Shown piece by piece: positions 42,425-51,600 of a stretch of DNA of 64,000 bases. Below the pieces are notes generated by a model. The model made no database searches, was not told where the DNA came from, and saw only the letters and a list, made by a program, of their open reading frames with translations. Origin of the DNA: Betaproteobacteria bacterium (GTDB lineage: Bacteria; Pseudomonadota; Gammaproteobacteria; Burkholderiales; SG8-39); NCBI GenBank assembly GCA_004297625.1, contig SCTY01000022.1, positions 123,833 through 187,832 of the forward strand, given 5' to 3'. Every line of letters begins with the position of its first letter. Position 1 is the first letter of the stretch. Position numbers and translations under genes: made by a program.

Positions 42425-43891
42425 CTACGCGGTGGGGCGGTGAAGGTAGCGGCCGCGCGGCTTGCCGAGCACGTCGCCGTTTTCGCACACCAGCTCGCCC
42501 CGCAGGAACGTTGCTTTCACACGAGCGGAAAGCTCGATGCCCTCGAACGGCGTATACCCCTGGGTAGACTCCGAGTCGCGCGCGCGGATCGCCCAGGTCT
42601 CGCGCGGGTCGACGAGCGCGAGATCGGCGTCGAAACCCTCGGCAATGTCGCCCTTGGAGTTGACGCCGAAGCGCCGTGCCGGGTTCCAGCTCGTCAAGCG
42701 CGCCATTCGGTTGTACGACAGGCCTCTCTTCGACCCCTCCGAAACCAGCGCAGGCAGGAGGTACTCGGTGCCGCCGAACCCGGACTTGGCGAGCCAGACG
42801 TTGCCGAGATACTTCTTCGCCACCTTGGTCTCGTGCCGGCAGCAGGCATGGTCGCTCACCACCCAGTCGACTTTGCCTTCAAGGACCTTCTCCCAGAGGT
42901 ACTCCACGTCTTCGCGTGGCCGGATCGGCGGGTTCACCTTGGCCAGCACGCCGCTCTTTGCGCCGATGTCGAGCATCAAATGGCCAATCGTCACCTCGCG
43001 CCGGAAATCGATGTGCGGAAAGATCTCCTGCATTTGAAGCGCCGCGTGCAGCGCTTTTCTCGAGCTCAGGTGAAGCAAATTTATCTTCGGCAGCGCCGCT
43101 TCGTTCGCGAGGTAGGCGGCGATGAAGACCGCCAGTCCCTCGGAGTGGGGCGGGCGCGCCGCGTGGTAGGCGGCGAGGCCTTTCAGCTTGCCCGCCGTCT
43201 CCACCATCTTCGTGTAGGCGGTCATGATCTCGGCCGTCTCGCAATGCAGCGAAAGGCTGATCTGCGCCGCCTTCTCGGGATAGCGCTCGCGTGCCGCCTG
43301 CACGCCTCGCATGATGAACTCGAAGTGCGCGTAGTCGTAGCGCTCCTCCGGCCCGATCATGAGGAAATCGCGCTGGCTGTCGGAGCGGCCGTGCAATCCG
43401 TGCGAGCCGTAGAACATGAAGATCTTGAACGAGGCGACACCGTGCTTGGCGACGAGTTCCGGGATCTCGCGGATGTGCGTCGAATCCATCGGCGCGAGGT
43501 GATAGCCGTAGTCGACGTGGAAGCGTCCGGCGGAGAGCTTCAGCACCTCGGGGAAGAACTTGCGGTACGGGCCGCCCTTGTTCAGGTAATACTGGCCGCT
43601 GCGGAAGTAATTGAGGCTGGTCGTCACTCCGCCCTGCGCAGCGGCGCGGCTTTCGCTCACCGCGTCTTCGACGAGCGGCGAATAGATGCCGGTATGCATA
43701 TGCGCATCCACCACGCCGGGAAAAGCGAGGCGACCCTTCCCGTCGTATACGCGCTTGGCGTTTTTCGCATCCAGCGAAGAGGCGATGGCGGCGAACTTCC
43801 CGCCCGCTATGGCGATATCACCTTCGTGCACCGCGTCGCCCTGCGGTCGCACGATGCGCACGTTGCGAATGAGCAGGTCCCACTTCTTCAT
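42425..43891 (-). CDS. Dihydropyrimidinase/dihydroorotase-like amidohydrolase
   Basis: 488 aa, TIM-barrel metal-dependent amidohydrolase. Metal ligands seen are the HxH pair (VDAHMHTG, about residues 63-65), a Lys in SFKIFMFYG that could be carboxylated, further His in SLHCETAE and LLHLSS, and Asp in VSDHACC. It would open a cyclic amide or hydantoin ring; exact substrate unknown. ATG 43891 has AGGAGGG at good spacing. Divergent from the pil-chp operon. Confidence 0.87.
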   Translation of the reverse strand: MKKWDLLIRNVRIVRPQGDAVHEGDIAIAGGKFAAIASSLDAKNAKRVYDGKGRLAFPGVVDAHMHTGIYSPLVEDAVSESRAAAQGGVTTSLNYFRSGQYYLNKGGPYRKFFPEVLKLSAGRFHVDYGYHLAPMDSTHIREIPELVAKHGVASFKIFMFYGSHGLHGRSDSQRDFLMIGPEERYDYAHFEFIMRGVQAARERYPEKAAQISLSLHCETAEIMTAYTKMVETAGKLKGLAAYHAARPPHSEGLAVFIAAYLANEAALPKINLLHLSSRKALHAALQMQEIFPHIDFRREVTIGHLMLDIGAKSGVLAKVNPPIRPREDVEYLWEKVLEGKVDWVVSDHACCRHETKVAKKYLGNVWLAKSGFGGTEYLLPALVSEGSKRGLSYNRMARLTSWNPARRFGVNSKGDIAEGFDADLALVDPRETWAIRARDSESTQGYTPFEGIELSARVKATFLRGELVCENGDVLGKPRGRYLHRPTA

Positions 43892-43936
43892 GGCCGCAGC
43901 CCTCCTGTCGCATTAATGGGTGTCGGACAAACTGCA

Positions 43937-43954
43937 AAATCCACCGGCGGATTT
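43937..43954. promoter_or_regulatory. Short dyad between the amidohydrolase and pil-chp promoters
   Basis: AAATCC (43937-43942) and GGATTT (43949-43954) form a 6-bp inverted repeat around a 6-bp centre in the 198-bp divergent spacer. It may be an operator serving either side; no regulator is assigned. The rest of the spacer holds the promoter at 43979 and the pilG leader. Confidence 0.3.
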
Positions 43955-43978
43955 GTTCGGCCAGCGTGACATTTTTTG

Positions 43979-44006
43979 TTGCTTTGCCCCGACGCCCAGG
44001 TATTAT
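43979..44006 (+). promoter_or_regulatory. Candidate sigma-70 promoter of the pil-chp operon
   Basis: TTGCTT (43979-43984) and TATTAT (44001-44006) are separated by 16 bp, giving transcription from about 44013 and a leader of about 75 nt before pilG GTG 44090. Best promoter match in the spacer, but unverified. Confidence 0.5.
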
Positions 44007-44089
44007 TCCACATGAAAAAGTTGCACTAAAGGCCTGATCCACAAAAAGAAGACGTCGGCCAAATTCCAATTACGGGCGAGGAAGCTGCG

Positions 44090-44485
44090 GTGGGCGAGGC
44101 GCAGGCGGGACCGATCAAGGTCCTGGTTATAGACGATAGCAACACCATCCGGCGCAGCGCGGAGTTGTTCCTGCGCCAAGCCGGATTCGAGGTCATCCTC
44201 GCCGAGGACGGCTTCGACGCGCTCGCCAAGATCAGCGACCACCATCCTCGCGTGATTTTCGTCGACATCATGATGCCGCGGCTCGACGGGTATCAGACCT
44301 GCGCGCTCATCAAGCAGAACCCGCAGCTCAAATCCACACCGGTGATCATGCTCTCCAGCAAGGACGGCGTGTTCGATCGGGCGCGCGGCCGCCTGGCGGG
44401 CTCGGACCGCTACCTCACCAAGCCATTCACCAAGGAAGGCCTCATCCAGGCCGTCCAAGAAACCGTGAATTCCTCGCAACCTTAA
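44090..44485 (+). CDS. pilG: Twitching-motility response regulator PilG
   Basis: 131 aa single-domain CheY-like receiver. Acidic pair in VIDDS, phospho-acceptor Asp59 (FVDIMMP) and Lys in YLTKPF are present. GTG 44090 follows GAGGAA at about 7-nt spacing. In Pil-Chp systems PilG is phosphorylated by ChpA and promotes type IV pilus extension and cAMP production. First gene of the pilG-pilH-pilI-binding protein-pilJ-chpA-kinase operon. Confidence 0.92.
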   Translation: MGEAQAGPIKVLVIDDSNTIRRSAELFLRQAGFEVILAEDGFDALAKISDHHPRVIFVDIMMPRLDGYQTCALIKQNPQLKSTPVIMLSSKDGVFDRARGRLAGSDRYLTKPFTKEGLIQAVQETVNSSQP

Positions 44486-44502
44486 ATTCCAGAGGCCATT
44501 TC

Positions 44503-44868
44503 ATGCCGATTCATAACATCCTCGTCGTCGACGACTCGCCCACTGACCGCCAGTACCTCACCGACATGCTCTCGAAGAGCGGCTTCAAGGTTTCCAGCGC
44601 GGCAAGCGCGGAAGAAGCACTTGCCAAGGTGAAGCTCGCGAAACCCGACCTCGTTCTCATGGACGTGGTGATGCCGGGACAAAACGGCTTCCAGGCGACG
44701 CGCACGCTGAGTAACGACGAAGCCACCAAGCATATCCCGGTCATCATCTGCAGCACCAAGGGGCAGGAGACCGACAAGGTCTGGGGATTGCGCCAGGGCG
44801 CGCGCGACTACATCGTGAAGCCGATCAAGCAGGCGGACTTGCTGGCGAAGATCACGGCGCTCGGCTAA
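44503..44868 (+). CDS. pilH: Twitching-motility response regulator PilH
   Basis: 121 aa CheY-like receiver with VVDDS, phospho-acceptor Asp in VLMDVVMP (about residue 54) and Lys in YIVKPI. AGAGG precedes ATG 44503. PilH is thought to favour pilus retraction or to act as a phosphate sink for ChpA. It overlaps pilI by 1 nt (TAATG). Confidence 0.92.
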   Translation: MPIHNILVVDDSPTDRQYLTDMLSKSGFKVSSAASAEEALAKVKLAKPDLVLMDVVMPGQNGFQATRTLSNDEATKHIPVIICSTKGQETDKVWGLRQGARDYIVKPIKQADLLAKITALG

Positions 44869-45371
44869 TGGCTCAAAAAACCTCGCTGCGCGATTACCAG
44901 CGCGACCTCGCCGAGCGCCTCAAGAACGCCGGGACGGGGCAGAGCGCGTCCAAGCTCGGCGTGCAGGTCGGCGGCGACGCCTGGCTCGTCGATCTCGTGG
45001 ACGCCGGCGAGGTGATACCGGTGCCGGACATTACTCCAGTGCCGCTTACGCGGCCCTGGTTCAAAGGCATGGCGAACATCCGCGGGAAGCTGTACAGCGT
45101 GGTCGACTTCCCCGCATTTCTCGGCCGGCCGCCGGTAGCCGTCGGCGACCAGTCGCGCTTGCTGCTCGTCGGCGAGCGGTTTCGCCTGGCGGCCGCGCTG
45201 CTCGTCGACCGCTCGCTCGGCCTGCGCAATCCGGCTCAACTGCAGCCGCGCGACGGTGAATCGACCCAATGGGCGCGCGCGGAATACGCGGACTCTGAAG
45301 GCAGGCAATGGAAGGAGCTCGACCTGCCGCAACTGGTGCAGCACCCGGATTTTCTTTCAGTGGGCGTGTGA
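44868..45371 (+). CDS. pilI: CheW-like adaptor PilI
   Basis: 167 aa CheW-domain protein (about 30-165), with the CheW core WFKGMANIRGKLYSVVDF. It couples the chemoreceptor PilJ to the kinase ChpA. ATG 44868 overlaps the pilH stop. The next gene begins 9 nt downstream and encodes a periplasmic binding protein rather than pilJ. Confidence 0.9.
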   Translation: MAQKTSLRDYQRDLAERLKNAGTGQSASKLGVQVGGDAWLVDLVDAGEVIPVPDITPVPLTRPWFKGMANIRGKLYSVVDFPAFLGRPPVAVGDQSRLLLVGERFRLAAALLVDRSLGLRNPAQLQPRDGESTQWARAEYADSEGRQWKELDLPQLVQHPDFLSVGV

Positions 45372-45380
45372 GGAGGGACA

Positions 45381-46499
45381 GTGACGAAAAAACTCTTGCT
45401 ACTCATGGCGGCGCTGCTGACACAGCCAGCGTTCGGCCAAGGCGTAAGCCACGACAAGATCCTGCTCGGCCAGGCGGCGGTCTTCAGCGGGCCCGCGGCT
45501 CAGCTCGGCATTCAGATGCGCAACGGCATCAAGGCGTATTTCGACTACGTGAACGAGAAGGGCGGCGTGAACGGCCGCAAGCTCGAGCTGATTACCGAGG
45601 ATGATCGCTACGAGGCCTCGGTGGCGCCTGCGGCGAGCAAGAAGCTGATCGAGGAACACAAGGTATTTGCGCTGCTCGGCTATGTCGGCACTCCGACCGG
45701 CGTCATGCACCTGCCGGTCGTCACCCAAGCCAAGGTTCCGCTGGTTGGCATGTTCACCGGCGCCGAAGCGCTGCGGGTGCCGTTTAACCGCTACGTCTTC
45801 CACGTGCGGGCAAGCTACTATGACGAGACTGAGGCGATCGTAGAGCAGGTGGTTTCGACGGGCGGGAAGAACATCGCGGTGTTCTATCAGGACGACGCCT
45901 ATGGTCAGGCGGGCCTCAAGGGCGTCGAGATCGCGATGACCAAGCGCGGGATGAAGATTTCCGCGCTCGGCACCGTCGAGCGCAATACCATCAAGGTGGA
46001 AAACGCCGTCAAGACAATCAACGCGGCGAAGCCCGACGCCGTTGTGATGATCAGCGCATATACGTCGTGCGCCGAATTCATCCGCCAGATGAAGAGGGCG
46101 GGCAGCGGAGCAACTTTCTACAACGTGTCCTTCGTAGGTTCCAAGGCGCTCGCCGACGCCTTAGGCAAAGAGGGGGTCGGCGTGGCCATTTCTCAGGTGG
46201 TTCCGTTCCCATGGGGCACCGCCGTGCCGGTGGTGAAGGAATACCAGCAGCTCTCCGCCAAGGCCGGGCATACCGACTACAACTTCAGCGCGATCGAAGG
46301 GTTCCTGGTGGCCAAGGTGGTCGCCGAGGGGCTCAAGCGCGCCGGCCGCGACCTCACGCGCGAGAAATTCATCGACGCGTTGGACAAGCTCGACGTCGAT
46401 CTCGGCGGTTTCTACGTCACTTATTCGCCCAAGGTTCACACCGGGTCGAAATTCGTCGACCTGACGATCATCGGGCGCGACGGCAAGTTCCTGCGATAG
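45381..46499 (+). CDS. Type I periplasmic binding protein embedded in the pil-chp operon
   Basis: 372 aa with a signal peptide (about 1-20, ending AFGQ). The body is a Liv/amide-type binding protein: [17 protein letters not shown] at the N-terminus and [14 protein letters not shown] about residues 54-67. GTG 45381 follows a strong GGAGGG. It sits 9 nt after pilI and 10 nt before pilJ, with no transporter genes, so it may present a ligand to the PilJ receptor rather than serve uptake. It is only distantly similar to the binding protein at 38405. Confidence 0.88.
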   Translation: MTKKLLLLMAALLTQPAFGQGVSHDKILLGQAAVFSGPAAQLGIQMRNGIKAYFDYVNEKGGVNGRKLELITEDDRYEASVAPAASKKLIEEHKVFALLGYVGTPTGVMHLPVVTQAKVPLVGMFTGAEALRVPFNRYVFHVRASYYDETEAIVEQVVSTGGKNIAVFYQDDAYGQAGLKGVEIAMTKRGMKISALGTVERNTIKVENAVKTINAAKPDAVVMISAYTSCAEFIRQMKRAGSGATFYNVSFVGSKALADALGKEGVGVAISQVVPFPWGTAVPVVKEYQQLSAKAGHTDYNFSAIEGFLVAKVVAEGLKRAGRDLTREKFIDALDKLDVDLGGFYVTYSPKVHTGSKFVDLTIIGRDGKFLR

Positions 46500-46509
46500 G
46501 GAGATACTC

Positions 46510-48639
46510 ATGGCATTCAAGCTCGCCCTCAGACTTCCGTTCATCGGCCGCGGAGCGGCCGACGCGGAGCCCGAGACGCCCGCCCGCGCAACGGCCTCGG
46601 CCGGCTTCATGTCCCGGCAGCTGCCGCTCATTGGGCGCTTGCCCATCGGCCGGCAGCTGCAGGTCCTCACGGTGGCGCTCGTCGCACTGCTCGTCGTTGA
46701 CGCGGCCATCGTAGCGGTCGACACGCGCGAAGGCACGTTCGGCACGATCTACATCGCCACGGTCGGGAAAATCCGCATGCTTTCGCAGCGGCTCGCCAAG
46801 GCCGCGCAGCAGGCGTCACAGGGCAACGCGACCGCGTTCAAGCAGTTGCGCGAAAGCCGGGAAGAGTTTGCCGCGCTGCTCAAGCTGCTCCAGGAGGGCG
46901 GGACAGCGTTGCAGGTAAGCGTGCCCGCGAGCCCGGCCAGCGTGCGTCCAGCGCTCGACGCGCTTGCGACCGAGTGGAAGAAGAACGAGCGCAACGCCGG
47001 GCTGGTTATCGCGGAGGAGCGCAACCTCGTCGCTCTCGGCCAGTCGGTGCGTTCCATCAACCTAAGCAACCCCACGCTGCAGGAACTCGCAGACGAGGTA
47101 TCCGCGCTAAGCGTGCAGACCGGCGGCTCGGCACGCCAGAACGCCATCACCGCCCAGTTGATGATGCTTACCCAGCGCATGGCGAAGAACGCCAACACGA
47201 TGCTGGCGGAAGCGGTGGTCGACCCCGAGGTCGCGTTCCTGCTGGGCAAAGACGTAAACACCTTCCGCAATACCTTGCAAGGCTTGCTGCAGGGAAGCGA
47301 CACCATGCGCATTCAACGGGCGTCCGATCCCGAGCTGCGCGGCAAGCTGGGCGAAATGGAGGCCGCCTTCAAGGAGTACCAGCGCGCGGTCAGCGCGATT
47401 CTCGGTAACCAGCAGAGCCTGGTGAATGCAAAGCGAGCGAGCTTCGATCTGTTCAACGACAGCGAGGCGCTGCTGCGGGTGTCTGAGCAGCTGAACGATG
47501 CATACGATGCCGAGCTCCAGACGCGCCAGTGGAATTACGCCGCCCTTGGCGGCGTATCGGTCCTTGCGCTGCTCGTGCTGCTGCTGATCGGTAAGGTCTA
47601 CGTGGACGACAGCCGCCGCCGCGCGGAGGAGAGCGAGCGGCAGAACCGCGCGAACCAGGACGCGATTCTGCGGCTGCTCGACGAAATCGGGAACCTCGCG
47701 AACGGCGACCTGACAGTGCGCGCGAAGGTGACCGAAGACGTGACGGGCGCTATCGCGGACTCCATCAACTACACCATTGACGAGCTGCGCCGGCTGGTTA
47801 CCGGCATCAACGGCGCCGCGCAGCAGGTAACGAGCGCCACGCAGGAAGCGCAGGCCGTCGCCGGCCAGCTCCTGCAGGCGGCGCAGAAGCAGGCGGGCGA
47901 GATCCAGGGAACCGGCCAGGCGGTGGCGCAGATGACGGTGTCGATGCAGGACGTGTCGAGAAGCGCAAACGATTCCGCCAACGTTGCGCGAACGTCGCTG
48001 GATGCCGCCGAAAAGGGTGCGCAATCGGTGCAGAACGCGATCCGCGGCATGAATGACATTCGCGAGCAGATTCAGGAAACCTCGAAGCGGATCAAGCGCC
48101 TCGGCGAAAGCTCGCAGGAGATCGGCGAGATCGTGCAGCTGATCTCGGACATCACGGAGCAGACCAACGTGCTGGCCCTGAACGCCGCCATCCAGGCCGC
48201 CTCGGCAGGCGAGGCGGGGCGCGGCTTCACGGTGGTCGCGGAGGAGGTTCAGCGCCTCGCGGAGCGCTCCGCGGAGGCCACAAAGCACATCAGCGCGATC
48301 GTGAAAAGTATTCAGCGCGACACCCAGGACGCGGTCGAAGCCATGGAGCGCAGCACGCGCGGCGTGGTGGAGGGAACGAAGACCGCCGATGAGGCCGGCG
48401 AAGCGCTGCGCGAGATCGAGCAGATCTCAACCCGCCTCGCCGAGCTGATCGGCTCGATCTCGAATTCGACGCAGCAGCAGGCGCAGTCGGCGGGCAAGGT
48501 GGCCACGAACATGAAGGCCATTCTCGCCATTACTCAGCTCACTACCGAAGGCACGAAGAAGACCGCCGCGTCGGCGGCGCGGCTGACGGCTCTGGCCGAT
48601 GGCTTGAAGAACTCGGTGGCGGGCTTCAAGCTCGGCTGA
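46510..48639 (+). CDS. pilJ: Methyl-accepting chemotaxis protein PilJ
   Basis: 709 aa. Membrane helices at about 50-70 and 345-365 enclose a periplasmic region with two PilJ-type helical sensor modules ([10 protein letters not shown] near 91-100 and [10 protein letters not shown] near 219-228 mark them). A HAMP-like segment and a long cytoplasmic signalling coiled coil follow, with tip [25 protein letters not shown]. It senses surface contact or pilus state in other species. Located between a binding-protein gene and chpA. Confidence 0.93.
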   Translation: MAFKLALRLPFIGRGAADAEPETPARATASAGFMSRQLPLIGRLPIGRQLQVLTVALVALLVVDAAIVAVDTREGTFGTIYIATVGKIRMLSQRLAKAAQQASQGNATAFKQLRESREEFAALLKLLQEGGTALQVSVPASPASVRPALDALATEWKKNERNAGLVIAEERNLVALGQSVRSINLSNPTLQELADEVSALSVQTGGSARQNAITAQLMMLTQRMAKNANTMLAEAVVDPEVAFLLGKDVNTFRNTLQGLLQGSDTMRIQRASDPELRGKLGEMEAAFKEYQRAVSAILGNQQSLVNAKRASFDLFNDSEALLRVSEQLNDAYDAELQTRQWNYAALGGVSVLALLVLLLIGKVYVDDSRRRAEESERQNRANQDAILRLLDEIGNLANGDLTVRAKVTEDVTGAIADSINYTIDELRRLVTGINGAAQQVTSATQEAQAVAGQLLQAAQKQAGEIQGTGQAVAQMTVSMQDVSRSANDSANVARTSLDAAEKGAQSVQNAIRGMNDIREQIQETSKRIKRLGESSQEIGEIVQLISDITEQTNVLALNAAIQAASAGEAGRGFTVVAEEVQRLAERSAEATKHISAIVKSIQRDTQDAVEAMERSTRGVVEGTKTADEAGEALREIEQISTRLAELIGSISNSTQQQAQSAGKVATNMKAILAITQLTTEGTKKTAASAARLTALADGLKNSVAGFKLG

Positions 48640-48667
48640 ACGTGAGAGGAATCTAACCGCGATCCAT

Positions 48668-51600
48668 ATGGGCGCTAACCCCGACTCCACACTGCTTTCC
48701 TGGATTACCGCCGAGGTGAATCAGGCCTTGTCGGTCGTGCGGGAGCAGCTCGCCCGGTTCAGCGCCGAGCCGGGAGATGCGGCAGTGCTGCGCGCTTGCC
48801 CGGATCACCTCCACCAGGTGAGCGGCGCTTTGCGCATGATCGGGCTCAGCGGGGCTACGCGGTTCTGCGAGGCGATCGAGGGCAGCTTCCCGGCCCTCAA
48901 TGGAGAGCGGCCGAGCGCCCAGGCGATGGAGACCATCGATCGTGCGGTGCTGTTGCTGAAGGAGTTCGTCGACGGCCTGGAGCGCGGGCAGCCGAACGTG
49001 CCGCTGCGCCTCTACCCGATCTACCGGGAGCTCGGTTCGCTGCAGGGGAAGCCCTCGGCCTCCGAGAAGGAGCTCTTCTTTCCCGATCTGTCGCCGCAGG
49101 CACCGGCGCATCCGAGCCCGAATGCCATCGCGGAGGAGGAACTGTGCGCGTTTCTGCAGGCGCAGCGGGTTCAGTTCCAGCGCGGGCTGCTCGCCTGGCT
49201 GCGCAACCAGCCCGGCGGCATCGAGGAGATGAGGCGCTCGCTAGATGCCCTGTACCAGGTGGCAGCCCAGCTGCCCGAGCCCCGGTCGCTGTGGTGGATC
49301 TCGAGCGTATTCATCGAAACGCTGGCGGCAAACCAGGATACGGAATGGCTGGCGAGTTCGAAGCCCCTGTGCAACAAGATTGATTTCCAGATCCGCGACC
49401 TTGGCGCCGGCGCGCGCACGGTGAACGAGGCGCTGCCGCGAGAGCTGCTGTATGCGCTCGCGAAATGCAGCGCGGCCATTCCGCGCACCACCGAGATCCG
49501 CCAGCTGTATCAGCTAGACAGCCTTTTCCCCGCGCCCGCGGAAAGCGCGCCAGACCTCGAAATGAACAGCGAATGGCTGGAGGCGGCGCTGTACGACATG
49601 CATTCGCGCCTGGAGGCGCTGAAGTCCGCCTGGGTGCAATACGTCTCGGGCGAGCAGAAAACGGCTGGGCGCTTCCGCGAGCTGGTCGCCTCGTTCAAGG
49701 CCCGGGCCGCCGAGCTGGGCAACCAGCACATGATCAAGCTCCTCGACGCGATTGCGCTGGTCGCCAAGCACTTGCCCGACCCGTATCCGTCGCAGAACCA
49801 GTTCATGGTCATCGAGATGGCCTCGGCGTTCCTGCTGGTGGAAAACGTCATCGACCATTTCACCAGCCCGGCGCCGGATCTCGAGCAGCAGATCGTGATC
49901 CTCGGCGGGTGGCTGCTCGACTCGGCGAAAGGCGGTTCCACCGGGGAGCCGCCCGCCGGTTTGCGCGGCGACCTGGTGCAGCAGATAGGCGCGCTCCAGC
50001 TGCGCGCCCAGGTCGCCAAGGAAATCACGACGAATTTGCAGCACATGGAGCAGGTGCTGGATGCCTTTGCGCGCGATCCCGGCAAGCGCGACACGCTCGC
50101 CGGGCTGAAGCCGTACGCGCGGCAGGTTCACGGCGCATTGAAAGTGCTCGGCTTCGAGCGCGCTGCCGAAGTCGTCTCGATCTGCGAAAACATGATCGCG
50201 GCCTGCTCGGTGGTCGAGCTCGACAAGGCTGCAGAGGAAATGGACTGGATCGCCGAGGGCCTAAGCAGCGTCGGCTTCTACCTCGACCCGTGCCGCCACG
50301 GCCGCGACCCGGCGGAGCAGGCGATCGACCTTTTCTTCCAGCGCTTCAGCAAGCGCATCGACAAGCCCGAACCAGGAAGATGGGCCGACAAGACGAGCCA
50401 GCTGCGCCCATCCCAGGCTGCTGCTTCGAGGGGCAGTGGAGACCCTGAGCTGCTCGGCATCTTCCTGGAAGAAGCCGACGAGGTGCTGCGCAATATCGAT
50501 GCCGCTGTCCCCCTCTGCAGGCAGCAGCCGAATGACCTGGAATCGCTGACCGTTATGCGCCGAGGCTTCCACACCCTCAAGGGCAGCGGCCGCATGGTGG
50601 GTCTGATGGACCTCGGCGAGGTCGCCTGGGAAATCGAGCAGCTCCTCAATAAGTGGCTGGAGAAAAAGCAGCCGGCGAGCGCCGAGCTGCTCGCCTTCAT
50701 CGCCGACGCGGGCGCTTCGTTCTCGGACTGGATCAAGGCGCTGCGAGAGGGAAGCCTGACTGGAGAGATCGATGGCGCGGGATTGGTCGAGCGGGCACGG
50801 CGACTGAAGGCGGGTGAAGCGGCTGCGCAGGCTTCCGCACCGGAGCCCACTTTCCTGGAGATTTACTCCAAGGAAGCCGCAGAGCACGTTGCGGCACTGG
50901 AAGCGGAATTCGCCCGCTGGCGCGCTGCGCCGGGCACCGAAGCGTCGCACGAGTTCATGCGCGCAGCGCACACGCTGCATAGCAGCTCGCGCACCGCCGA
51001 ATTCCCGGCCATCGCCGAACTTGCCGCTGCACTCGAGCAGTGGATGCCGTTTGCACGCCAGGTGACGGCTACGGAAGACGCGGAGATCGTCGCCGAAACG
51101 ATAGCGCGGCTTCGCGAGATGACACAGGCGGTCTCGCGAGGCGAGGCGCCGAGCGAAGCGGGCGCGCAGATCGGCCGGCTGAAGGGACTTACCGCGCGGC
51201 TTGGCTCGAATCCACCGCCGCCGCTCGAAACCACTACGCCTGTGGCGCCGGTAGCGCCGGTGGCACAGGCTGCGCCAGCGCCCGCTCCCAAGCCCGATGG
51301 CCGCGCAAAGCGCGTGATGCGCGACGACATCGACGAGCAGTTGCTGCCCGTGTTTCTGGAGGAGGCGCAGCAACTCGTGCCGGCTATCGGCGGCGACCTG
51401 CGTGATTGGAAGGCCAATCCAGCAGACGAGAAGGTATCGCAGTCGCTGCGCCGCGCCCTGCACACCCTGAAGGGCAGCGCCCGCATGGCAGGCGCCATCC
51501 GCCTGGGCGAGCTCACGCACATCATGGAGAGCCGCATCGACGCGGCGATCGAGGCGAAAGACTTCCCGTCCGAGCTCTTTGCGGAGCTCGAAGAGAAGAT

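Noticed and set aside
43968..43985. Possible sigma-54 promoter (TGACA..GTTGC) before pilG
   Set aside because: The -24 GG is GA and the spacing to GC is one base too long; the TTGCTT-16-TATTAT promoter fits better.
44012..44029. Five-codon ORF (MKKLH) in the pilG leader as a regulatory uORF
   Set aside because: Too short, no Shine-Dalgarno, and it begins at about the predicted transcription start.
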